Below are positions 55,660 to 64,000 of a DNA stretch of 64,000 nt, one piece after another; positions within the stretch are counted from its first letter, which is position 1, and each line of letters starts with the position of its first letter. The notes under the pieces are model-generated. The model was given only the letters and a program-made list of their open reading frames with translations, did not search any database and had not been told where the DNA came from. This stretch comes from Notamacropus eugenii (lineage: Eukaryota > Chordata > Mammalia > Diprotodontia > Macropodidae), in the NCBI RefSeq assembly GCF_028372415.1, contig NC_092878.1, positions 26,332,903-26,396,902 of the forward strand, read 5' to 3'. The translations under genes were made by a program, and so were the position numbers.

Positions 55660-56477
55660 TATGTTGTAATCCACTCAGACCAACCATGCATCTCTCAGAG
55701 GCCATCTGTGTGATAAGCATTTTTAATTCGTCGTTGGCTATGGTATTCTACATCTGGCTGCCATAGAACAATATGGATAGAATACTGGTCTTTAAAAAGT
55801 TAGCTCATTGTTTCCATGGGAAACTTGAAATCATTTAAAGGAGCTGTGTAATTTCTGAAGGAAATCTAGCCCACCCTCCTTCTCTAGTTCAACTCTGGTC
55901 AACCTAGTTGTCCATTTGCACTGTCTCAGATATTCATATTGATGGACAAATTCTATAGATTGTCCAACTAAATGCATGCAGTAATGTAGGTAATATACAT
56001 TCTTCATCCACTTGGAAAAAGACCGTTATAACATGCATTTTTTACAGTAATTTTTGCAAATCTTTCCCATTTTTCTACTGCTTGTTGGCTTCTAATTTTC
56101 ACCCTTAAATGGCAATAAGATGACTTTGCTTATTTGGATCTCTTGAAAAACTTTATTAAAATTAGTCTCACCCTCCACTGTTTCGGTCTACTTTATGAGA
56201 TGAAACTGCTCATAATTGCCCATCAAATTTCTTTATAAAGTTTGACAAATGAGTTAATATTCTAAATTGGACTTGCCCTTGACTTCCATCTTGCTGTGGA
56301 AATAGATTTACCTCAATTAAACTTTTGTTTAAAGTGTCATAATCTATATTAATGTCTTTTTTTGCCATTTTTAATTTTCAATTAATTGGTTAAATCAGAA
56401 TTGAGTTGTTTCAATTGCACTTCACCTCTGTTTCTCATTTTCATTATTTTTTCTTGTCCTACTAATTCTGGTCTTTG
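55660..56477 (-). repeat. RTE-type LINE reverse-transcriptase C-terminal relic
   Basis: The minus strand, with frame breaks, reads VELEKEGGLDFLQKL, then LFYGSQM- and ERCMVGLSGLQHIS-like pieces. These recall the RTE order 'VLP..LYG.ETW...MERRMLG....HIRN'. Confidence 0.6.
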
Positions 56478-56655
56478 CTCTAACAAGTTGGTGGTCAGAC
56501 TGTATGTGCATAGACAATGTTATTTCATGGGATACCTGGTCGTCTCATATTGCAGTATTCATGATAAACATTCACAAAAAGGGCTGCCATGAAAATAATC
56601 ATGACCAATGCACCAATGTGAGTTGTTGATAATTCCCATATCATTAACAAACCTC
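56478..56655 (+). repeat. RTE-type LINE fragment, plus orientation
   Basis: 'tgttatttcatgggatacct' and 'ggtcgtctcatattgcagta' repeat, in inverted orientation, 57,020-56,880. Confidence 0.7.
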
Positions 56656-57260
56656 TTTCTTTTCATTGAAATATAATAGTTTTCCTTTTATTCCCCCCCC
56701 CAAAAAAATGTTCATGATATAAATGTACGAATTTTCTTTGTAACCTTTCATTTTTCCTTCCTGAGCTATGTTTGCCAACCTCATCTTTCTCTATGAGTAT
56801 CAGAATGTTTGTTGATTTAATTTGGAGGGTCTGATCAAGCTTTTCTTAGAATTTCTCTACCTTTTCATTCAACAACAGATAATGGTGCATTGGCCACAAT
56901 TATTTTCATGGTAAAATGCAAATACTTTTGTATTTTGTACATACTTATAAATACTTCTTATGGATATTGCAATATGAGACAACCAGATATCCCATGAAAT
57001 AATGTTTCTTGTTGCCTGTGGGCATACAATAAAACCAACTTCATCAACTCCTTTCTTTGTTTCTCCAAGAAGAATCCATGAGCACTATTTCCATATAACT
57101 GTAATCTTTTCCCTTCCAGTTCCACTTATAGAATATCAAGATTAATATGAATCAGCCCTTCTAGCAGTATGTCTACTCATTGCTCATTGGACAAGGACTT
57201 CACATTTAGAGTACCAACAGTCAAATTAAGATTTAAACATGGTCTGAGAACTGTGGGTTT
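56656..57260 (-). repeat. RTE-type LINE endonuclease relic
   Basis: The minus strand reads TVGTLNVKSLSNEQ, the start of an AP endonuclease (compare GTLNVRTL), then RLQLYGNSAHGFFLE. The frame is broken by stops. Confidence 0.65.
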
Positions 57261-57484
57261 TAGCACCATTCTGTATTCTTTTCTCACATTTTACCACTGT
57301 CACATTAGACAAATGGGACCATTTTGTATTTTTCTCCCCAATACAGTAGAATCTGCCAGAGCTTATACTTCTTTGGCATGGTCTTTGAGAACCCAAAGTC
57401 ACCTCCATGACACATGGAGGCATTGGAGTGGTGCTTTGTGGGAAATGAGAAAAAAATTCAACAATAACAAATAATAGTAAAAAT

Positions 57485-57640
57485 AAAACAAGAATTTATT
57501 AAGAACCTACTATGTACCTGACACTGTGCTAGATGCTGCAGATACAAAGGCAAAAACAAAGCAGTCCCTGCCCTTAAGGAGTTTATGTTCTATAATAAAA
57601 ATTAAAATCAATAAGAATAAGTTAAAAAGAAATCTTTCAA
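57485..57640 (-). repeat. L2 LINE 3' fragment
   Basis: 'aagaatttattaagaaccta', 'actgtgctagatgctgcaga' and 'cagtccctgcccttaaggag'. Confidence 0.75.
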
Positions 57641-58034
57641 TTCATTAAGAAAAAAGGAAAATATACAGAAAAAAGATCAGGAGCAAAACAAGATGATGTC
57701 TTTGCAACTATTCTGTTAATGTAAATCAATTCACTTTACAAACTGTAAATGGAGTTTACCATTTCATGTGGGATTGTTTATAAATTCTTTTTCTTGTGTA
57801 GTTGAATGTTGTTGTAGATAGTTACTAGGTTTAAAAAGAGAAAGTGGGGTGGGGATGGTTTTTGACCCGAACATTCCCTGCATCCTACACCCAGTCTTGG
57901 GATCCCTTTACCCATCTAAGCCTCTGGGCACAGCCTTTTCTTCCCTTTGTCCTGCTGAGAGACTTGTGTAAAGATTGGGACTCTACCAGAAGAATCACGG
58001 AGATGCCTCACAAATCCTTCTCCCCTCTGCAAAG

Positions 58035-58560
58035 AAACACAGAACCTTAGAGTTAGAAGGAGTCTAATTCAGCCTACATCAGAACAGAAACTCTCACTTT
58101 AAACATTCCATCAATTGACCATCAGCCTCTGTTTGAATACCTACAATGACACTACGACTTTTGACATACCATTACACTCCAAGAATTTTTTTTCCTAACA
58201 CGGAGACAAAAGTTGTTCATACAGCTTCCTCCCACAGTTCTTAGTTCTGCCCTAGAGGGACCAGGAGAATAGACTTTAGGCTTCTTTCACACAGAACTTT
58301 CAAAACTCAAAAACAGCTATCATACCCCCCAACTAAATTTTCTCCTCTCTAGATTCTTCAACTGATTTTTGGGTGGCATCCAAATTTCTAGTCTTCTCAC
58401 CAACTTGGTTGCCCCTTCTCTGGAAAGTAAAAAAACTAACCCTATTGCAATTTGACAATAGTCTTCAAAAAAGCAGTGCTCAAAACTAAACACAATATTA
58501 CAAACATAATCTGTGATTTGGCAGAATAAGCAGGTAGCATCCTGTGAAATAACTAATGAT
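58035..58560 (-). repeat. CR1/L3-type LINE 3' portion
   Basis: 'accttagagttagaaggagt', 'caaccaacttggttgcccct'-like core and 'cagtgctcaaaactaaacac' in inverted order. Confidence 0.65.
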
Positions 58561-58624
58561 ATTCTTAACCTGGTGCCAGCTCTGTGCCAACTAACAAGCA
58601 GCCCACAGTCAAGTGACCCTGAAG

Positions 58625-58985
58625 CAGCATAGTATATAAGAACTGAATTTGTAGTTAGAAGATCAAATCCTAGATCTGCTACTTTCTACTGGACAAATCA
58701 CTTAATGCCATTGGGTCTCAGTTTCCTCATATTTAAAATGAGGGGATTGAATAAGAGGTCCCTACTATCTCTGCATCTGTTCCTCTTTGCAGGCTTAGTT
58801 CATTGAAATGAATTAACATGGAATGTTAGATGTCGAGATAGAAGGGATGCTAGCAATCAATGAGTCCAACCCACTCCTTGTACAGATAATAAAACTTCAA
58901 CGATTTGCCCAGGGTCACACAGTGAGGCTGGATTTGAACCTATCTTCTTGATTCCAAGTTCCATACTCTACTCACTATACTACAC
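58625..58985. repeat. MIR-type SINEs, sense then inverted
   Basis: A sense MIR covers 58,625-58,780 ('ggtctcagtttcctcatatt'). It is followed by an inverted-type fragment with 'ttgcccagggtcacacagtg' and 'gatttgaacctatcttc'. Confidence 0.65.
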
Positions 58986-59016
58986 TGCTTGGAGTTAACA
59001 AAGGAAAGATGGAAAA

Positions 59017-59090
59017 AAGGAAGGAAGAAAGGAAGGAAGGAAGGGAAGAAGGGAGGGAAAAAGGAAGGAAGGGAGGGAAGGAGGGTTTGA
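59017..59090. repeat. (GGAA)n purine tract
   Basis: About 75 bp of ggaa, gaaa and ggga tetramers. Confidence 0.92.
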
Positions 59091-59279
59091 GAAAGGAAAG
59101 GACAGAGGGAGTAGGGAAAGAAGGAAAATCCTCATGGTACTGAGGGATCCATGCTACATTGGGATCTTCCAGAGGGAATCTAGTCCTATTGTTTATTCTA
59201 GCCTCACCTTATCTAAGCTCAATACAAAACAACCCTGCCTTGGCAGCTGTTCTTAGCTAAGGAAAGGTGAACAAACCCT

Positions 59280-59404
59280 TTGCCCTCATCCCTACCTTAA
59301 AGCCACTCCTCTTTGACTTTTTCCCTTCCCTTTGGACCTGACAGGAACTCAACTGCCAGTCCCTCCTCATTTAGTACAAATAGCTGAAGGTTGCTGAGGA
59401 CACA
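59280..59404 (+). promoter_or_regulatory. Putative PHGR1 promoter
   Basis: Repeat-free sequence before the putative first exon. A TATA-like TACAAATA at 59,375-59,382 would place a start site near 59,405-59,410. Weak evidence on its own. Confidence 0.35.
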
Positions 59405-59439
59405 CCATTCTTCTTTCCTTCTACAACATCTTCACTCAG
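59405..59439 (+). other. PHGR1: Putative PHGR1 exon 1 (5' UTR)
   Basis: Ends 'cttcactcag' at a consensus donor GTAAGG (59,440-59,445). It is placed here because the second exon is 3.4 kb downstream and human PHGR1 also lies on the opposite strand beside CCDC9B. The 5' limit is an estimate. Confidence 0.4.
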
Positions 59440-60616
59440 GTAAGGAGATAATGGTTGAATGTAGACCTACTCTTTTCTAGATTGTTGAAGCCTGCATGTA
59501 AGTTTACACCAGGGAGATTGGGAATATGTTGGTGTATGGCTGTGTGTCTCTCCTCCCAGGGAGCCATCAGCAGGTAGAGGGAGCAGGACTGTATAGGATG
59601 TTGAGAGTTGGATGAGTGAGTGGAAGGATGGAAGACGAAATGGGTTGAGCCTCTTCCAGATAATTTTGGTATGCCAAAGGGATGGGTGAGAGGGTAATAG
59701 CTCTAGGCTCAGAGGGATAATCCGACCTCATTTTAGGGATGAGGAAATTTCTCATTGCAAAGGAGTCAAGAAGGATTGAGAAAAGGCCATTGGGTTAGGC
59801 AATTAAGAGATCATTGATAACTCTGGAAAGACTTATTTTGGTTGAATCCAGGTTGAAAGACAGATTGCAGGTTTTTAAATGGCATGAGAGTATTAACATG
59901 AAGGCACCTATTGAAAACAGCTCTCTGAAGGAGATTAGCTGAGAAGGGGAGGAGAGATATAGAGCAATAACTCATGGGGATAGTAAAAATCAAGTGACAC
60001 TTTTTCAAATATAGATCAGACATGGACATGTTTGTAGGCAGTAGGGAAACAGCTATCACATAGGAAGAATTGAATACAGGCATGCCTTGTTTTCTTGTGC
60101 TTTGCTTTATTGCACTGCGGAAATATTATGTTTTTTACAAATTGAAGGTTTTTGGCAACCCTGCATTGAGCAAGTCTATCGGTGCCATTTTTTCCAATAG
60201 CTTCTGCCCTGATGCTCTATCCACTGCACCACCTAGCTACTCCAAGTATGAGGGTAAGAGGGTGAAGAAAGATGCTACCATCAAAATCTTGAGGAGGGAT
60301 GAAAAGATTTGGAAAAGCCACTGGGGTATGTGAGATAGTGAGTCAGATACGGAGGTATAAAAGGACAGTCTCACTGCAGTGAGGACCTAGTTGAGATTAT
60401 ATATAAATTTGTAGTGGAGCCAGTCAGCATAATTTCATGCACTCTATGGAAGCTATTCGCTCAGAGGTCATTAATGACCTCCAAATCACTAAACTCAGTG
60501 GCCTTGTTGTTCTAGCACTTGTTCTCTTTGATATTGCTGACACCATTGACCATCCCCTTCCTTCTGAACATTCTTTCATACTTTAGCTTTAGAGATATCA
60601 CATTCCTCTGGTTCCC

Positions 60617-60740
60617 TTTCTTGTTCACCATTTCAGTTGTGTCTGACTCTTAGTGACCCCACCAGGGGTTTTCTTGGCAAAGTTACTAGAGTGATTTGTC
60701 ATTTCCTTCTCCAGCTCATTTTACAGATGAAAAAAACTGG
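60617..60740 (-). mobile_element. Marsupial CORE-type SINE, truncated
   Basis: 'tttcagttgtgtctgactct', 'ttagtgaccccaccaggggt' and 'ccagctcattttacagatga'. The tRNA-like head is missing. Confidence 0.8.
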
Positions 60741-61299
60741 TTCTCTTCCTACATCTCTAACCACTCTTATTCAATCTCCTTTGCTAGCTGCTTATCCCTT
60801 TTCTGACCCTTTAAGGCTCCATCTTTGGCCCTTTTCTCTCTCTACATTGGATCACTGGGCAGTCTTACTGGCTCATGTTCAACCCTTGGCTCTAAGCAGG
60901 TAACTTTAAAATTTGTATCTTTAGTTCTGAGCTCTCTTTTGAGTTGCAAACCCAGGTCTCCAGATGCCTACTGGACCTACCAATACCTCAAACTCAACTT
61001 GACCAGACCCAAGCCTGGTCTTTCCCTCTACATTTGCTCTTCCTGCTGACTTTACACCGTCATTAACTCAACCTTCCAAGTTCAAAACTTCAGGGCTGAG
61101 ATTGGTTTTTCCTTCTCCCTCATCTGTCATATTCAGTTACCAAATACTCTTGTTTGTATCTCCACATATCTCTTGCATTCATCCCACCCTCTCCATTTCC
61201 ACCGACACCCCTTTAGTATCATCCCTCACTATTACCCACCTTATTCTTTCAATAGGCTCCTAATTGGTCTTCCTACTCTCTAGTCTCACTCTAGATGTG

Positions 61300-61460
61300 A
61301 AGTCAGGAAGAACTGAGTTGAAATTCTGTCTCAGGCATCTACTAGATGTATGATCCTGGTCAAGTCACTTAATTTCTCTGCATTTTATTTTCCTTGTCTA
61401 TAAAATAATGTGGTTAGACCCAACCTTTGAGGATCCTTCTAACTTTCAATCTATGATCCC
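61300..61460 (+). repeat. MIR-type SINE inserted in L2
   Basis: 'gaagtcaggaagaactgagt' to 'ctaactttcaatctatgatc' in sense order. Confidence 0.7.
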
Positions 61461-61799
61461 AATATTTACCAATATCATTTTTCTGCTCAGTAAAGTTTAA
61501 TCTAATGAATTCAAGTCCAACTCAAATGCTACCTCTTCTCTGATTCCTTAATTGGTAATAAAGCAATTTTTTGTACCTTCCTCTTGTATTACTTTACATT
61601 ATAGTATCTATATATGCCATATCCTGCCCAATGCGCTTATGTATTATTTTTGTATTTTAGCATGTGTATATATCATATCCTATTTAGTATAAACTTCATG
61701 TTTTGACTAAAATTTGTATCATCTCTAGCACCTAGAGCACTATTTTGCTTCCGTTAATCACTTAATGTTTGTTGAATTGAATTGAATTATGTAGTCCAT

Positions 61800-62867
61800 T
61801 CCCCCATCTCACATATCATAGGATGATAGCTCTAGAACTAAAGGGAAACCAGCGCAACCTCCTCATTTTACAGATGAGAAAACAACCCAAAGACTTCTGG
61901 GATTATTTAATCCAATCAATCCCCTCATTTTATAGAGATGGAAACTAATTCAAAATAAGGTTAAAGGATGTGCCCCAGGAGTCACAGGGATTAAGTGAAA
62001 TTATCCTGTTATCTCCAAGCAGATTCAAAACCTACTTTTCTCAACTGGCTGCCAAGAACAGCAGTGTCAGTCACAACTCTGGAGCTTTGATTTGGGGTAA
62101 AGGTTTGTCTCTTCTGTCTCCCACTACTTTCCCTGGTGGTTCCTTCAAGTCTTGTCTTCAAAGACTAGGAGTTTGAATAGGGCCAATTTATTTTTCCCAG
62201 CATGGGAACCATCAAGATACTATTAGGAGACACCCCGTTTTCCAGAGCTAAGGCCCAGCAACTAAACTGTGCCCTGAAGTTAGCACAACAAAAATCTTTT
62301 GTGCTCACCTTCTGGAATGGATGGTTCCAGAGCTCTGGCAAACACCAGCAGGCTCAGGTGTGACTTTTTGTCACTGGACAACTTTGCCTCATTGCTGCTG
62401 TTTTGTCTCAGTACTGTTGCTGTGCTACACTGTTTGATTCTTTATTCACAAGCATATAAATACAGGTTGGACCAGACTAAAGTGGGTCCCCAAACCAGGG
62501 GCAGGGCCCCAGCACATGTGTCTAATAAGCCTCCTTGCTTACAAGTTATTTCCCTAATTTTGGAGTTAAACTTCTGTTTGATTCCTGACTCTCCTGTCCC
62601 TAGCCTGCTGTTAGGTTCTGGCCGTCCATAGGTTAGAGGCAGGTTCTGTCCCAGCCCACATATAGATCCAGCTCTATCTCTCAATAGATATCTTTTGAAA
62701 CTTCCAACAAGTGAGGACTATATATGTGTGTTTTTATCTGCTATGTTCTGAGGTTGGTTAGAGATGGAGGCTGTGGGTGGTGGGGTGGTGGAGGACAGGA
62801 GTAAGATGTTGTTCCTTCTGGCTCCAGTCAGTAGCCATAGTAACTAACATTACTCTCTGAATTTCAG
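61800..62867 (+). other. Putative PHGR1 intron 1, distal part
   Basis: A MIR or CR1-like fragment lies at 61,830-61,890 and a further one to 62,000. The rest is low in repeats, with no convincing exon. Confidence 0.5.
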
Positions 62868-62916
62868 GTGTCACTGGAATCTCTCCCTGTGTGTTGACCC
62901 AGAAAGATGAATCCAG
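62868..62916 (+). CDS. PHGR1: PHGR1 start-codon exon (partial gene)
   Basis: A 49-nt exon between acceptor 'tgaatttcag' and donor GTAGGG. ATG at 62,907 codes M-N-P and the first base of a fourth codon (G). Human PHGR1, a small Pro/His/Gly-rich protein of gut epithelium, begins MDPG as I recall. The match is only four residues, so the call rests mainly on synteny with CCDC9B, orientation and clean splice sites. The His/Gly-rich coding exon is not in the remaining 1.1 kb and should lie past the window end. Confidence 0.55.
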
Positions 62917-64000
62917 GTAGGGAACCAGTCTGGGTAGTTGGGGAATGAAGTGAAGGATAAAAGCTAAAGAGTGGCTTGAAGTGGAATTGAGGGTTAAAGG
63001 GAGAAGAGTGAACCAATCTGCCATATTACTTAGCAACCATTCCCACAATCAGGAAGGTAAGACTTAAGCCTTAGTGACAGGAAGACATCAACTGTTGTTA
63101 ATATTACTAATGAGGTTTCCAGCCTCCTTCCTGTTTTGAGACAGCAACCCTTAAAGCGACCCTTGTAATGTGATTGTAAGAGATTTCTTCGTGGTAGGGT
63201 ACTGTGATGTGTCTGGTTTCATGTTCCCCTTTGGCTGTGTGTATTTTTTGGGAAAGTCTGCTGTACTGGGCTGCCTGGGAACTTAGGAAGAATATATGGC
63301 AGGGCTAGGTCATAAAGACAGTGACACCTGCTGGCTTTGACAATACCTAAATCCTTCCTCGTTCTCTTGACTATTCCTCTTTGTCAGAGGTCCCCAAACC
63401 CTCATCAGTCATGGAATATACATTATGTTAGCATATAGCTTTTTCTTTTGTGGACTGTTGAAGGGGAAATACAAAATAATATTAATACCTTACATTCTGA
63501 TAGCCTTTGCTGCTTTTCAATGTACTTTCATGTTTATTGTCTCATTTGACCCTCATAATAACCCCATGAAGTGGATAAGGCAGGTCTTATTATCCCCTTT
63601 TAACAGATGTAGAAATGGAAGCATCTGGAAAATGGGATGATAATGATGAGGGCTGGAAAGGGGATGGGATGGAAGAAATTCTGAAATCCCCCAAAGACCA
63701 GAGTACAGGTGCAATTCATGGGATTACGGAGTGGTTAAGGAGTGGTTAGTTCCTAGACTTTTAGTATCTGCTGCAAAGGTATTTTACCCAGAGTTCATTG
63801 GGAAATAGCCCAGGGTTGGGGGGGATGGGGAGGGTCTACATGGGAAGTATGGTTTTAGGCCTGAAACTTCACCAAATCAACTAACAGTCAGGACTGACTA
63901 AGTAATACCAGGCTGCTCTCATCAATGTCTCGTTAGACAAGATAAACGTAAAGGAGTATACATCCATCTAAGTCTAGGATGCATATGATCAGTCCGTGAG
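62917..64000 (+). other. Putative PHGR1 intron 2, partial
   Basis: No His/Pro/Gly-coding exon is seen. It contains an inverted MIR at 63,450-63,630 ('cctttgctgcttttcaatgt', 'tgaccctcataataacccca'). Confidence 0.5.
63450..63630 (-). repeat. MIR-type SINE
   Basis: 'tgtctcatttgaccctcata', 'ataaccccatgaagtgg' and 'ttttaacagatgtagaaatg', inverted. Confidence 0.7.

Larger units (their letters stand above)
60440..61790 (+). repeat. Long L2 LINE copy with reverse-transcriptase relic and two SINE insertions
   Basis: The plus strand codes EVINDLQITKLSGLVVL and then ALVLFDIADTIDHP, aligning with L2 reverse transcriptase (VTNDLHVAKSNG, LLDLSAAFDTVDH). The body continues to a 3' end of repeated 'ttgaa'. 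It lies in putative PHGR1 intron 1. Confidence 0.8.

Noticed and set aside
63318-63336. Possible CTCF-like word (complement of acacctgctggc)
   Set aside because: Only a partial match to the core, so not reported as a site.
1-64000. Retroviral or LTR elements, Polintons, CRISPR arrays, bacterial-type operons
   Set aside because: I saw no paired long terminal repeats, no gag, pol or env-like reading frame and no regularly spaced short repeats with unique spacers. The reverse-transcriptase traces seen are of LINE type.

Overview
This is mammalian nuclear DNA, most likely from a marsupial. The evidence is intron-exon structure with GT/AG boundaries, dense SINEs of the kind that opens 'ggcagctaggtggcgcagtgg', L1 3' ends of marsupial type, and many L2, MIR, CR1/L3 and RTE relics. 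The exact species cannot be read from the sequence. Family names rest on my recognition of sequence, not on a search.

Layout. Positions 1-11,800 are gene-dense. An intact 11-exon host gene lies on the minus strand, which I recognise as CCDC9B (human C15orf52). Its coding exons run from 11,547 down to 4,185, every junction keeps frame, and the product is 489 aa, or 535 aa from an in-frame upstream ATG. Its likely 3' UTR runs to about 2,190. Positions 11,800-59,300 form one long intergenic region built almost wholly of interspersed repeats. At the far end, on the plus strand, a candidate first exon (to 59,439) and a tiny second exon (62,868-62,916, coding MNP and the first base of a fourth codon) fit the start of PHGR1. 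PHGR1 is the neighbour of CCDC9B in human, on the opposite strand, so the pair would be a divergent, syntenic gene pair pushed apart by repeats. The rest of PHGR1 lies beyond the window.

The most distinctive content is a pair of half-L1 (HAL1-type) retrotransposons at 16,690-19,446 and 48,314-51,056. Each has a 5' region, ORF1 and a 3' UTR, but no ORF2. Each is flanked by a target-site duplication, and both pass from the ORF1 stop into the 3' UTR at the same place. The second copy has an uninterrupted 362-codon ORF1 and a CpG-rich 5' region, so it looks young. The first is broken.

Other structure includes palindromic hAT-type DNA transposons, nested SINE-in-L2 and SINE-in-MIR insertions, a roughly 500-bp composite repeat that shares its 3' tail with a tRNA-headed SINE, RTE-type LINE relics in both orientations, several long pyrimidine and tetranucleotide tracts, and a 42-bp minisatellite in a CCDC9B intron. 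I recognised no retroviral or other capsid-bearing element, no CRISPR array and no functional tRNA or rRNA gene.
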